Notes: generated from the letters alone by a model not told the origin. A stretch of DNA of 64,000 bases from Pandoraea apista (GCF_001465595.2 NZ_CP013481.2:1426001-1490000); one strand, 5' to 3'. Counted from the first letter of the stretch, positions 36,229 to 45,507 are shown. Program-made: numbers and translations.

Positions 36229-37011
36229 ATGAACTACGAAGACATTCTGTATGAAGTGCGCAACGGTGCGGCATGGATCACGATCAACCGTCCGGAGAAG
36301 ATGAATGCATTTCGCGGACGCACCTGCGACGAATTGATTCACGCGATCAACAAGGCGGGCTACGACAGGGAGATCGGCAGCATTGTGCTTGCCGGTGCCG
36401 GCGAGAAGGCGTTTTGCACCGGCGGCGACCAGTCCGCGCATGAAGGGCAGTACGACGGGCGCGGCACCATCGGCTTGCCGATGGAGGAACTGCATAACGC
36501 GATTCGCGACGTGCCCAAACCGGTGATTGCGCGTGTGCAGGGCTATGCGATTGGCGGTGGCAACGTGATTTGCACCTTGTGCGACTTCACGATCGCTTCC
36601 GAGAAAGCTGTCTTCGGTCAGGTCGGGCCGAAAGTCGGTTCGGTCGACCCCGGCTTTGGCACGGCGTTTCTGGCACGCGTGGTCGGTGAGAAGAAAGCGC
36701 GCGAAATCTGGTACCTGTGCCGTCGCTATACCGCAGCTGAAGCGCTCGGAATGGGCCTTGTGAACACCGTCGTTCCGCATGAGCAACTCGACGCCGAAGT
36801 GCAGAAATGGTGCGACGAGATCATGGAGCGCAGCCCGACCGCGATCGCCATCGCAAAGCGCTCGTTCAACATGGACACCGCGCAGCAGGCGGGCATCGCC
36901 GGCATGGGCATGTACGCGCTCAAGCTCTATTACGAGACGGAAGAGTCGCGCGAAGGCGTGCGCGCGTTTCAGGAAAAGCGCAAGCCCGATTTCCGCAAGT
37001 ACGCCAAATAA
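36229..37011 (+). CDS. badI: 2-ketocyclohexanecarboxyl-CoA hydrolase (ring opening)
   Basis: A 260-aa crotonase-fold enzyme that opens the ring of 2-ketocyclohexanecarboxyl-CoA to give pimelyl-CoA. Key signatures are WITINRPEKMNAFRGRTCDE, GAGEKAFCTGGDQSAHEG and VQGYAIGGGN, and VGPKVGSVDPGFGTAFLARV is nearly as in R. palustris BadI. The C-terminus EKRKPDFRKY is also BadI-like. It differs from true enoyl-CoA hydratases, which have two Glu at these positions. I chose the ATG at 36229, with GAGGA 9 nt upstream. Confidence 0.92.
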   Translation: MNYEDILYEVRNGAAWITINRPEKMNAFRGRTCDELIHAINKAGYDREIGSIVLAGAGEKAFCTGGDQSAHEGQYDGRGTIGLPMEELHNAIRDVPKPVIARVQGYAIGGGNVICTLCDFTIASEKAVFGQVGPKVGSVDPGFGTAFLARVVGEKKAREIWYLCRRYTAAEALGMGLVNTVVPHEQLDAEVQKWCDEIMERSPTAIAIAKRSFNMDTAQQAGIAGMGMYALKLYYETEESREGVRAFQEKRKPDFRKYAK

Positions 37012-37026
37012 GCGAGGCAGACCGCG

Positions 37027-38181
37027 ATGCTCAATCCGTATCTCGACGACGATCTCGTAGCCCTGGCCGAGCACACGCAGCGTTTTGCTCAGGCTCGGAT
37101 TGCTCCCGGCTTTCAGACGCGCGACCAGACGCGCGTGCTGGAGCGCAGTCTTATGCGGGAGATGGGGGAAATGGGGTTGATTGCGCCCGAACTCCCGGAG
37201 GTCTATGGCGGGCAGGGCATGGGGCGTTTGGCCGCCGGTGTGATTCACGAGGCGATCGCGCGCGCCGATCTCAGCATGTCGTACGTCAACCTGCTGGCGT
37301 CGCTCAACGGTCAGATTCTGGCTGAGCACGGCAAGCCGGAGGTGGTGACCCCCTGGTTGGAGAAGCTCACGCGCGGCGAGACGCTGCTGGCCATCGCACT
37401 GACCGAGCCGCGTGGCGGCTCCGACGCCGCAAACCTGCGCATGCGCGCCGACTTCGACGGCACGCACTACGTTCTCAATGGCGAGAAGACCTCGATCTCG
37501 GCTGCCGATCAGGCAGACGCGGCCGTCGTCTTCGCGCGAACCGGCGAGGTGTCCGAACTTGCGCGCGGCATCTCGGCGTTTTTTGTGCCGCTCGACCTGC
37601 CGGGTGTCACGCGCCAGCGCTTTGACTGTCATGGGCAACGCGCCATCGGCCGGGGGTCGCTGTTCTTCGAGAACGTCAGAATTCCTGCCGACCATGTGCT
37701 CGGCGCGCCCGGCGAGGGCTTCGTGCAGGTGATGCAGGGCTTCGACTTCTCGCGCGCGCTGATCGGTCTGCAAGTGCTGGCTGTCGCCCGGGCGGCACTG
37801 GACGAAACATGGGCGTACGTGGCCCAGCGCGAGGCGTTCGGCAAGCCGCTTTCGGCCTTTCAGGGGGTGTCGCATCCGCTGGCGGATTTCGACACACAGG
37901 TCGAGGCGGCCAGACTGCTTTGCCTGCAAACGCTCTGGCTCAAGGACCGCGGCTTGCCGCACAGCGCCGAAGCCGCGATGTGCAAATGGTGGGGGCCGAA
38001 GCTGGCGTACGACACGATTCATCAGTGCCTGCTGATGTTCGGACACGGTGGCTACGATCGTGGCGTGATGGAGCAACGCCTGCGCGACGTGCTGGGGTTC
38101 CAGATCGGCGACGGCACCGCACAGATCATGAAGACGATCATTGCGCGCACCCGGGCGGGCAGGCAGGCCGTACCGATCTGA
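37027..38181 (+). CDS. aliB: Acyl-CoA dehydrogenase, probable AliB
   Basis: A 384-aa FAD-dependent acyl-CoA dehydrogenase. It has TEPRGGSDAANLRMRA (FAD and substrate contacts, residues ~120-140), QREAFGKPLSAFQGVSHPLA, and a C-terminal QIGDGTAQIMKT in place of the usual YEGTxQI. That variant and its position between badI and aliA suggest cyclohexanecarboxyl-CoA dehydrogenase (AliB), which forms cyclohex-1-enecarboxyl-CoA. The assignment of function is by context. It begins 15 bp after the badI stop. Confidence 0.78.
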   Translation: MLNPYLDDDLVALAEHTQRFAQARIAPGFQTRDQTRVLERSLMREMGEMGLIAPELPEVYGGQGMGRLAAGVIHEAIARADLSMSYVNLLASLNGQILAEHGKPEVVTPWLEKLTRGETLLAIALTEPRGGSDAANLRMRADFDGTHYVLNGEKTSISAADQADAAVVFARTGEVSELARGISAFFVPLDLPGVTRQRFDCHGQRAIGRGSLFFENVRIPADHVLGAPGEGFVQVMQGFDFSRALIGLQVLAVARAALDETWAYVAQREAFGKPLSAFQGVSHPLADFDTQVEAARLLCLQTLWLKDRGLPHSAEAAMCKWWGPKLAYDTIHQCLLMFGHGGYDRGVMEQRLRDVLGFQIGDGTAQIMKTIIARTRAGRQAVPI

Positions 38182-38268
38182 GGGCGCAGGCATCGACGCC
38201 GGCAGCAGCAAAAAGCGACAGCAGGACCATAACGATACGAACGATGCGACAGCACAGGAGACGATGCA

Positions 38269-39951
38269 ATGGAATTCGATGCGGTGTTGCTTCCCCCAAG
38301 GCGCGAGCAGAGCGTGGCACGCGGCTGGTGGCCCGAACGCACGATCAACGATGCCCTCGATGCTGCTGTCGCGGCATCGCCCGACAAGGTTGCCCTCACG
38401 GCGGTGTCGAGCGCCACGGGACAGACGCAGCGGCTGACTTATGCGGCCCTTGCCGATGCCGCGGAGCGCCTCGCGCTGGGGCTGATGCGTCGTGGTGTCG
38501 GGCGCGGTGATGTCGTGGCCTGTCAATTGCCCAACGGCTGGCAGTTCGCCGTCACTTATCTTGCTTGCGCAAGGATCGGCGCCGTGCTCAATCCGCTGAT
38601 GCACATTTTCCGCGAGCGGGAGTTGTCGTTCATGCTGCGCCACGGCGAGGCGAAGGTGTTCGTCGTGCCTCGCCAGTTCCGGGGGTTCGATCACGCGGCA
38701 ATGGCTCGGGCGCTACAGCCGGACTTGCCGGACCTGCAACATGTCATCGTGGTCGACAGCAAGAACAACAGCGACGGCCTGGGCGAGGACAGCTTCGACG
38801 CGGTGCTCATGGCGGGCGAACCCGCCGCGTCGAGCGACGAGCGGGCCACGATGCTGGCAGCGCGCGCCCATCCCGACGACATCATGCAGTTGATGTACAC
38901 CTCGGGCACGACGGGTGAGCCCAAAGGGGTGATGCACAGCGCGAACACCACGTTCTCGAACATTCTTGCCTATGCCGAGCGCATGCGCCTGGGCCGCGAC
39001 GACGTGATCCTGATGGGGTCGCCCCTCGCTCATCAGACCGGCTTCATGTACGGACTCATGATGCCGGTGATTCTCGGGGCGAGCGCCGTGATGCTCGACA
39101 TCTGGGACCCGGCAAACGCCGTGCGGCTGATTCGCGAGCAAGGGGTGACATTCACCATGGCGTCGACACCGTTTCTTTCCGACCTGACGAAAGCGGTAGC
39201 GGCCAGTGGCGAGACCGTGCCGAGCCTGCGTGCATTTCTGTGTGCCGGCGCACCGATTCCCGGCCCCGTCGTCGAACAGGCGCGCAGCGTACTCGGCGCA
39301 AAGATCGTTTCGGCATGGGGGATGACGGAGAACGGTGCCGTTACGCTCACGCGTCTCGATGACGATGATGTGCGGGCCTCCACGACCGACGGTTGCCCGC
39401 TGCCGGGCGTAGAGTTGCGCGTGGTCGACGCGCAGAACGACACGTTGCCCGTCGGCGAGACCGGGCGGCTGCTGGTGCGCGCCTGTTCAAATTTCGGTGG
39501 CTATCTGAAGCGCGCGCAATGGAACGCTACCGACGATCAGGGCTGGTTCGACACCGGCGACATGGCGTGGCTCGACGAGACTGGCTACGTGCGCATTGCC
39601 GGACGCAGCAAAGACGTGATCATTCGCGGTGGCGAGAACATCCCGGTCGTGGAAATCGAAGCCCTTCTGTACCGGCATCCGGCGATCGCTACGGTAGCGA
39701 TCGTGGCCTACCCGGACGAGCGTCTGGGCGAGCGCGCCTGCGCGGTCGTCGTGCCGCGCGCGGGCGAATCGATCGACCTCGCGGCGGTGACCGACTTCCT
39801 CGCGTCGCACAAAGTGGCGCGGCAGTACTGGCCCGAGCGGATCGAAGTTCGTGAGACGCTGCCGACGACGCCCACGGGTAAGATACAGAAATTCAAGCTG
39901 CGCGAGATGCTCCAGGCCTCCCGCGCAAGCGCCACTGAACACACGCCTTGA
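38269..39951 (+). CDS. aliA: Cyclohexanecarboxylate-CoA ligase
   Basis: A 560-aa ANL-superfamily acyl-CoA ligase. It begins MEFDAVLLPPRREQSVARGW, close to the AliA start, and has the P-loop YTSGTTGEPKGVMHS (~residues 210-224), GWFDTGDMAW, GRSKDVIIRGGENI and the catalytic Lys in TPTGKIQKFKL. It activates cyclohexanecarboxylate, the entry step. AGGAG precedes the ATG. It follows aliB after 87 bp and ends 13 bp before the next acyl-CoA dehydrogenase. A broader alicyclic or aromatic specificity cannot be excluded. Confidence 0.85.
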   Translation: MEFDAVLLPPRREQSVARGWWPERTINDALDAAVAASPDKVALTAVSSATGQTQRLTYAALADAAERLALGLMRRGVGRGDVVACQLPNGWQFAVTYLACARIGAVLNPLMHIFRERELSFMLRHGEAKVFVVPRQFRGFDHAAMARALQPDLPDLQHVIVVDSKNNSDGLGEDSFDAVLMAGEPAASSDERATMLAARAHPDDIMQLMYTSGTTGEPKGVMHSANTTFSNILAYAERMRLGRDDVILMGSPLAHQTGFMYGLMMPVILGASAVMLDIWDPANAVRLIREQGVTFTMASTPFLSDLTKAVAASGETVPSLRAFLCAGAPIPGPVVEQARSVLGAKIVSAWGMTENGAVTLTRLDDDDVRASTTDGCPLPGVELRVVDAQNDTLPVGETGRLLVRACSNFGGYLKRAQWNATDDQGWFDTGDMAWLDETGYVRIAGRSKDVIIRGGENIPVVEIEALLYRHPAIATVAIVAYPDERLGERACAVVVPRAGESIDLAAVTDFLASHKVARQYWPERIEVRETLPTTPTGKIQKFKLREMLQASRASATEHTP

Positions 39952-39964
39952 GGACGACTGGCAA

Positions 39965-41134
39965 ATGACAACGAAGGGACTGGATCACGAATCGTTCGAG
40001 CTGTTGCTCGCGGCGGTCCAACGTTTCATCCGCGAGCGGCTGGTGCCCGCAGAGAACGACGTGGAGGAGCACGACGAAGTGCCTGCCGCGATCGTCGACG
40101 AAATGAGAGAGATGGGATTGTTCGGCCTGTCGATCCCCGAGGAATTCGGCGGCATCGGCTTGTCGATGTCGCAGGAAGTACGCGTAGCCTACGAGTTCGG
40201 GCAGACGTCGCTGGCCTTTCGCTCCGTATTCGGCACCAATGTCGGCATTGGCTCGCAGGGCATTCTGATGGACGGCACCGAGGCGCAGAAACGCGATCTG
40301 TTGCCGCGTGTGGCGAGCGGCGATCTGATCATGTCGTTCGCGCTCACGGAGCCCGACGCCGGCTCGGACCCGGCGGCCCTCAAGACGCGGGCGGTGCTCG
40401 ACGGCGACACTTACGTGCTCGACGGCGTGAAGCGTTTCATCACGAATGCGCCGCGCGCCGGGGCCTTCACATTGATGGCGCGCACCGGCGGCGAAGGCGC
40501 GGGCGGCATTTCGGCGTTCATCGTGCCGGCCGACACGCCGGGGTTGTCGCTGGGCAAGCCTGACAAGAAGATGGGACAACGCGGCACAAAGACCTGCGAC
40601 GTCGTGCTGGAGGGCGCGCGCGTGCCGGCAGCGAATATCATTGGCGGCGAGGCGGGCAAAGGATTCAAGACGGCCATGAAGGTGCTCGATCGCGGACGTT
40701 TGCATGTGGCGGCGCTCTCATGCGGCATGGCGCAACGCATTCTCGACGAATCGGTGGCCTACGCGCGCGAACGCAAGCAGTTCGGTCATCGCATCGGCGA
40801 TTTTCAGCTTGTTCAGGCAATGCTCGCGGACAGTCAGGCCGAACTCTATGCCGGGTGGTCGATGGTGCAGGACTGCGCCGCGCGCTACGACGCGAAACCG
40901 GCAGGCAAGCGCGATGCCGATGTCAGCATGCGGGCATCGTGCGCCAAGATGTTCTGCACGGAAATGGTCGGCCGCGTGGCCGATCGTGGCGTGCAGGTGC
41001 ATGGCGGAGCAGGGTATATCAATGAGTACAAGGTCGAGCGGTTCTACCGCGACGTGCGCTTGCTTCGTCTGTACGAGGGCACCACGCAGATTCAGCAATT
41101 GATTATCGGCCGCGCACTCATGCAGGACGACTGA
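39965..41134 (+). CDS. Second acyl-CoA dehydrogenase of the bad/ali operon
   Basis: A 389-aa acyl-CoA dehydrogenase of the ordinary type. It has FALTEPDAGSDPAALKTRAV, RKQFGHRIGDFQLVQAMLAD, the VHGGAGYINEY segment and RLYEGTTQIQQLIIGRAL with the usual catalytic-region Glu. The ATG at 39965 (GAGG upstream) follows the aliA stop by 13 bp. The operon already has an AliB-like dehydrogenase, so this one may oxidise pimelyl-CoA after ring opening, or it could itself be AliB. Which is which cannot be settled from sequence. Confidence 0.85.
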   Translation: MTTKGLDHESFELLLAAVQRFIRERLVPAENDVEEHDEVPAAIVDEMREMGLFGLSIPEEFGGIGLSMSQEVRVAYEFGQTSLAFRSVFGTNVGIGSQGILMDGTEAQKRDLLPRVASGDLIMSFALTEPDAGSDPAALKTRAVLDGDTYVLDGVKRFITNAPRAGAFTLMARTGGEGAGGISAFIVPADTPGLSLGKPDKKMGQRGTKTCDVVLEGARVPAANIIGGEAGKGFKTAMKVLDRGRLHVAALSCGMAQRILDESVAYARERKQFGHRIGDFQLVQAMLADSQAELYAGWSMVQDCAARYDAKPAGKRDADVSMRASCAKMFCTEMVGRVADRGVQVHGGAGYINEYKVERFYRDVRLLRLYEGTTQIQQLIIGRALMQDD

Positions 41135-41214
41135 GGTTGCCGCTTCGGCACCGGGCAGCGCTGGCGTGGCGGTTGTAATACACTCGCTGGCGTTCGCTGC
41201 CCCCGAGAGCCGTC

Positions 41215-42708
41215 GTGTCCGAAACTGCCCAGTCGCGCCAGCCGTCCGCATCACCTTCGCCATCCGGGCTATCCGGGCTATCCGAATCGTCCGGGAAGCC
41301 TCCCCGCCAGGGACAGACGGTTTCGCAGACGGCATTGCCGTTGCTCGTCGCGTCCACGTTCTTCATGGAGAACCTCGACGCGACCATCATCACCACGTCG
41401 TTGCCCGCGATGGCTGTCGACTTCGGTGTGGCGCCGTCTCAACTCTCTATTGGTTTGTCGGCCTATCTGGTGGCCCTCGCAGCGTTCATTCCTGCGAGCG
41501 GCTGGCTTGCCGACCGGCTTGGCCCGCGTCGCGTGTTTCCTTCGGCGATTGCGCTCTTCACGCTCGCGTCGGTGTTGTGCGCGATGAGCACCAGCCTCGA
41601 CATGTTTACGCTGTTTCGCGTGTTGCAAGGGCTTGCGGGCGCGATGATGGTGCCCGTCGGCCGGCTGGTTGTCTTGCGCAACACGCCCAAGCCTGCGCTG
41701 GTGCGCGCCATTGCGACGATCACCTGGCCGGGGCTTGCCGCGCCGGTGTTGGGGCCGGCGCTCGGCGGCTTCATTTCATCGACGTGGAGTTGGCACTGGA
41801 TCTTCCTCATCAACGTGCCGCTCGGCATTGCGGCCTTCGCGGCGGCGCTGTGGCTGGTGAAACCGTCGCCCGGGCAACGCAAGCCGTTCGATCTGCCGGG
41901 ATTCATCGCAAGCGGCGTGGGCGCCAGTCTGTTGATGTTCGGCGTGGAACTGGCCAGCCGCACGCCGGCCGACTGGCCGCTGGTGATTGGGTGTCTCGCA
42001 CTCGGGCTGGTGGCCATGGTGTGGTCGATACGGCATTTCATGCGCGCGACGCATCCGCTCATCAATCTCGCCGCACTGCGTGTGCAGACGTTCGCCGTGA
42101 CCGTGTGGGGCGGCTCGCTGTTTCGTATCGCCATCGGCAGCGCACCGTTTCTTCTGCCGCTGATGTTCCAACTGGCGTTCGGCATGAGCGCCGTGACGTC
42201 GGGGTTGCTGATGCTCGCCCTGTTTGCGGGCAATCTGGGAATCAAGCCTGCGACCACGCCGATCCTGCGCCGCTTCGGTTTTCGTAGCGTATTGCTGGGC
42301 AATGGCGTGCTCGTGGCGCTGGGCTTCGGGCTATGCGCGCTACTGACGGCGACGACACCGCTGTGGCTCATTGCGCTGGTGCTGCTCTTCGGGGGCGTCT
42401 GCCGCTCGGTGCAGTTCACTACCCTCGCCACGATGGGCTTCGCCGACGTGCCGCCAGACGACATGAGCGGCGCCACCACGCTTTTCTCCGCCCTTCAGCA
42501 AATGACCTCCGGCCTGGGCATCGCACTGGGCGCGCTCGTCCTCAAGATCACCGAAGTGGCGGGGGCCACGCCATTCGGCGCGACCAGTTTCCGGTGGACG
42601 TTCGCCGCAATGGCGGCCATTGCGCTCCTGGCATTGATCGACGGCGTTCGCCTGCCTGCCAACGCCGGTGCGCACGTGAGCGGGCATACGCCGTCGGCGG
42701 CACGCTAA
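41215..42708 (+). CDS. DHA2-family MFS drug transporter
   Basis: A 497-aa major facilitator with 14 predicted helices, the DHA2 length. Signatures are LDATIITTSLPAMAVDFGV in helix 1, GWLADRLGPRRVF in loop 2-3 and GPALGGFISSTWSWHWIFLI in helix 5. The start is a GTG at 41215 with no good ribosome site; the ~40-residue N-terminus is Ser/Pro/Gly-rich and includes a 9-bp DNA repeat (ATCCGGGCT twice). It is an export pump, not a NarK-type nitrate carrier, although it precedes the nitrate operon. It ends just before the NtrC-like boxes. Confidence 0.9.
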   Translation: MSETAQSRQPSASPSPSGLSGLSESSGKPPRQGQTVSQTALPLLVASTFFMENLDATIITTSLPAMAVDFGVAPSQLSIGLSAYLVALAAFIPASGWLADRLGPRRVFPSAIALFTLASVLCAMSTSLDMFTLFRVLQGLAGAMMVPVGRLVVLRNTPKPALVRAIATITWPGLAAPVLGPALGGFISSTWSWHWIFLINVPLGIAAFAAALWLVKPSPGQRKPFDLPGFIASGVGASLLMFGVELASRTPADWPLVIGCLALGLVAMVWSIRHFMRATHPLINLAALRVQTFAVTVWGGSLFRIAIGSAPFLLPLMFQLAFGMSAVTSGLLMLALFAGNLGIKPATTPILRRFGFRSVLLGNGVLVALGFGLCALLTATTPLWLIALVLLFGGVCRSVQFTTLATMGFADVPPDDMSGATTLFSALQQMTSGLGIALGALVLKITEVAGATPFGATSFRWTFAAMAAIALLALIDGVRLPANAGAHVSGHTPSAAR

Positions 42709-42710
42709 CG

Positions 42711-42767
42711 CGCATCATCCTGGTGCGAACAAGGCGGGCTTGCCCCGTCTTGCACTGCTGCGGTGCA
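42711..42767 (+). promoter_or_regulatory. Two NtrC-type boxes upstream of the nitrate operon
   Basis: TGCAC-N7-GTGCA (42751-42767) is a consensus NtrC site. CGCAT-N7-GTGCG (42711-42727) is a weaker one with the same geometry. They lie about 90 and 130 bp upstream of the sigma54 promoter, a standard NtrC enhancer distance, so the operon should respond to nitrogen limitation. Confidence 0.75.
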
Positions 42768-42858
42768 GCAGGTTTCGCCAGATTTTCGGGTGTTTCCCAT
42801 AGACATTTCTGCCATATCGCCTTAGCCGGCAAGGCTCTGCCGAGAGTGGTCGCGTGGT

Positions 42859-42874
42859 TGGCACGCTTGTTGCG
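42859..42874 (+). promoter_or_regulatory. Consensus sigma54 promoter of the nas operon
   Basis: TGGCACGCTTGTTGCG matches the sigma54 consensus TGGCACG-N4-TTGC at every key position, with GG and GC 10 bases apart. Transcription should begin near 42885, so the RNA opens directly with the leader hairpin. Confidence 0.88.
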
Positions 42875-42885
42875 TTAGCGTAGAG

Positions 42886-43011
42886 GCCAGCGGCAAAGGC
42901 GTCGCCGGCAACGAATTCAAGGGTGACGTCGGGCGCGATAGCCTGTGACGTTCCCACAGGACAACGGCGTCCCTCCGTGCTTCGGCACGGATGGACGCCG
43001 TTTTGTTTTTT
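42886..43011 (+). promoter_or_regulatory. NasT-type leader: ANTAR hexaloop hairpin and terminator
   Basis: The first RNA hairpin has stem GCC-A-GCGGC / GTCGC-C-GGC with one A/C mismatch (42886-42909) and hexaloop AAAGGC, which has A at position 1 and G at position 4, the known requirement for ANTAR proteins. A second, weaker hairpin could form from CGTT/AACG (42949-42952 with 42963-42966) around a loop containing ACAGGA, also A1/G4; it would use the 5' arm of the terminator and so act as an antiterminator. CCTGTG/CACAGG (42942-42960) is an alternative stem. NasT, encoded in the same operon, is the expected RNA-binding protein. Confidence 0.7.
42963..43011 (+). terminator. Leader terminator before nirB
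   Basis: AACGGCGTCC/GGACGCCGTT and the inner CCGTGC/GCACGG around a TTCG tetraloop form a very stable stem, followed by TTTTGTTTTTT. It lies inside the transcript, 36 bp before the nirB ATG, so it must be bypassed for expression. This is an attenuator rather than an operon end. Confidence 0.92.
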
Positions 43012-43046
43012 CGGGCGCTGCACGCGTTGCAACAGGAGAAGACAGC

Positions 43047-45497
43047 ATGCGCAAACCTCGTCTGGTCGTGATCGGCAATGGTATGGCGGGCATCCGCACG
43101 CTAGAAGAGTTGCTGGAGATCGCACCGAATCAGTACGACATCACCGTGTTCGGCGCGGAGCCGCATCCGAACTACAACCGCATTCTGCTCTCGCCGGTGT
43201 TGGCGGGCGAACAGGCGTTCGCCGACATCGTGCTCAATCCGCTGGATTGGTATGCGGAAAAGGGCATCACGTTGCATCTGGGCAAGGAAGTCGTGCAGAT
43301 CGACCGGCCGCGCCGCGTGGTGCGTTGTGCCGACGGTACCGAGGCGTCTTACGATCGCCTGCTGATCGCCACCGGCTCCAGCCCGTTCATCCTGCCGGTA
43401 CCGGGCAAGGATCTCGACGGCGTAATCAGCTATCGCGACATTCGCGACACCGAAATCATGATCGAGACGGCGCGCGTGAAGCGTCACGCGGTCGTGATCG
43501 GTGGCGGCTTGCTCGGTCTTGAGGCGGCGAATGGCCTCAAGCTGCGCGGCATGGACGTCACCGTTGTCCATCTGGCCGAAACCCTGCTCGAGCGTCAGCT
43601 CGACAGCACGGCGGGCAAGCTCCTGCAACAGTCGCTTGAGGCACGCGGTCTCGCGTTCCGGTTGTCGCATCAAACGTCTGCGATTCTCGACAACGGCAAG
43701 GGAGCCGTGCGCGCCGTGCAGTTCAGCCATGGCGAAGAGATTGCCGCCGACCTGGTGGTGATGGCAGCGGGCATCCGGCCGAATACCACGCTTGCCGAAG
43801 CGGCCGGGCTGTATTGCTCGCGAGGTATCGTTGTGTCCGATACGCTGCAAACCTACGATCCGCGCATCTACGCCGTGGGCGAGTGCGTGAGCCATCGGGG
43901 CGTGGCTTACGGTCTCGTTGCGCCGCTGTTTGAACAGGCCAAGGTCTGCGCCAACCACCTCGCCCTCATGGGCATTGGCAGCTATCGTGGCTCGGTGCTG
44001 TCGACGAAACTCAAGGTCACGGGCATCGACCTGTTCTCGGCCGGCGATTTTCTCGGCGGCGACGGCACCGAAGAAATCGTGCTGTCCGATCCAGCGAGTG
44101 GTGTCTACAAGAAGCTGGTGATCCGCGACGACAAGCTCGTCGGCGCGTGTCTGTACGGCGACACGGCCGATGGCGCGTGGTATTTCAAGCTGCTGCGCGA
44201 AGGGCGCGCGCTAGGTGAATTGCGCGAGCGCATCATGTTCGGCGAGTCGAGTGTGGGCGACGTCGGTACGCAGGGGCAGAACCGTGCGTCGGCCATGTCC
44301 GATAGCGACGAAGTCTGCGGATGCAACGGGGTGTGCAAAGGCACCATCGTGAAGGCGATTACCGAGAAAGGGCTGTTCACGCTGGACGACGTGAAGAAGC
44401 ACACCAAGGCTGCCAGCTCTTGCGGCTCGTGCGCGGGATTGTGCGAACAGATTCTGATGAGCACGCTGGGCTCGACCTACGACGCCGCGCCGAAGGAAAA
44501 AGCCGTGTGCGGGTGCACCGACCTCTCGCACGCGGACGTGCGCCGCGCGGTGCGCGAGCATCACCTGACAACGCACCGCGCCGCCTTCGACTTCCTGGCG
44601 TGGCGCACGCCTAACGGCTGCGCGACGTGCCGTCCCGCGCTGAACTACTACATGCTGAGCACGTGGCCGAAAGAGGCCGTCGACGATCCGCAGAGCCGCT
44701 TCGTCAATGAGCGGGTGCACGCCAATATCCAGAAGGACAACACGTTCTCCGTCATCCCGCAGATGAAGGGCGGCGTGACGAATGCGAGCGAGTTGCGCCG
44801 TATCGCCGACGTGGCGGACAAGTACCAGATTCCGATGGTGAAGGTCACGGGCGGTCAGCGCATCGACCTGCTAGGTGTGAAGAAGGAGGATCTCGTGAAT
44901 GTCTGGCGCGATCTCGGCATGCCGTCGGGACACGCTTACGGCAAGTCGATCCGCACGGTGAAGACGTGTGTGGGCAGCGAGTTTTGCCGCTTTGGCACAC
45001 AGAACAGCACCCAGATGGGCATCGATCTCGAGACGATGCTCGCCAATATGTGGTCGCCACACAAGGTGAAGCTCGCTGTGTCGGGTTGTCCGCGCAATTG
45101 CGCCGAGGCGGGCATCAAGGACGTGGGCGTGATCGCCGTCGATTCGGGCTGGGAACTGTACGTTGGCGGCAATGGCGGCATCAAGACCGAAGTGGCGCAG
45201 TTTCTCGTCAAGGTGAAGACGGCCGAAGAGGTGAAGGAGTACACGGGCGCCTTCCTGCAACTTTATCGCGAGGAGGCCTACTACCTCGATCGCACGGTGC
45301 ACTACCTCGAGCGCGTGGGTCTCGACTACGTGAAGCAGCGTGTGGTGAACGACGCGGCCAGCCGTCATGCACTTTACGACCGGCTGCTGTTCGCGCTCGA
45401 CGGCCTGCCCGACCCATGGAAGGCTCGTATCGAAGGGGCGCAAGCCAACGAATACCGTCCGCTTGCGCCGCTGGGCGTGGCGCCTGCGACTGTCTGA
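43047..45497 (+). CDS. nirB: Assimilatory nitrite reductase [NAD(P)H] large subunit
   Basis: An 816-aa enzyme reducing nitrite to ammonium in the cytoplasm. Residues 1-~300 form the FAD/NAD(P)H module (VVIGNGMAGIRTLEELLE; VIGGGLLGLEAANGLKLRG). Two BFD-like [2Fe-2S] regions follow, CGCNGVCKG (C424 on) with CGSCAGLC, then CGCTD with GCATC. The C-terminal half is the siroheme domain with cluster ligands C641, C647, C681 and C685 in CVGSEFCRFG and SGCPRNCAEAG. I chose the ATG at 43047 after AGGAGA; a longer frame starts at 42945 inside the leader terminator. First structural gene of the nas operon. Confidence 0.96.
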   Translation: MRKPRLVVIGNGMAGIRTLEELLEIAPNQYDITVFGAEPHPNYNRILLSPVLAGEQAFADIVLNPLDWYAEKGITLHLGKEVVQIDRPRRVVRCADGTEASYDRLLIATGSSPFILPVPGKDLDGVISYRDIRDTEIMIETARVKRHAVVIGGGLLGLEAANGLKLRGMDVTVVHLAETLLERQLDSTAGKLLQQSLEARGLAFRLSHQTSAILDNGKGAVRAVQFSHGEEIAADLVVMAAGIRPNTTLAEAAGLYCSRGIVVSDTLQTYDPRIYAVGECVSHRGVAYGLVAPLFEQAKVCANHLALMGIGSYRGSVLSTKLKVTGIDLFSAGDFLGGDGTEEIVLSDPASGVYKKLVIRDDKLVGACLYGDTADGAWYFKLLREGRALGELRERIMFGESSVGDVGTQGQNRASAMSDSDEVCGCNGVCKGTIVKAITEKGLFTLDDVKKHTKAASSCGSCAGLCEQILMSTLGSTYDAAPKEKAVCGCTDLSHADVRRAVREHHLTTHRAAFDFLAWRTPNGCATCRPALNYYMLSTWPKEAVDDPQSRFVNERVHANIQKDNTFSVIPQMKGGVTNASELRRIADVADKYQIPMVKVTGGQRIDLLGVKKEDLVNVWRDLGMPSGHAYGKSIRTVKTCVGSEFCRFGTQNSTQMGIDLETMLANMWSPHKVKLAVSGCPRNCAEAGIKDVGVIAVDSGWELYVGGNGGIKTEVAQFLVKVKTAEEVKEYTGAFLQLYREEAYYLDRTVHYLERVGLDYVKQRVVNDAASRHALYDRLLFALDGLPDPWKARIEGAQANEYRPLAPLGVAPATV

Positions 45498-45507
45498 GGA
45501 GCTCACC

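Noticed and set aside
36172..38694. An 840-codon open frame on the minus strand opposite badI, aliB and the start of aliA
   Set aside because: It is a GC-skew shadow of strongly recognisable genes on the plus strand, has no family-like segments and is His/Arg/Asp-rich throughout.
41215..42708. MFS gene as nitrate transporter of the nas operon
   Set aside because: It has the 14-helix DHA2 layout and lacks NarK-type nitrate signature motifs, and the NtrC sites and promoter lie after it.
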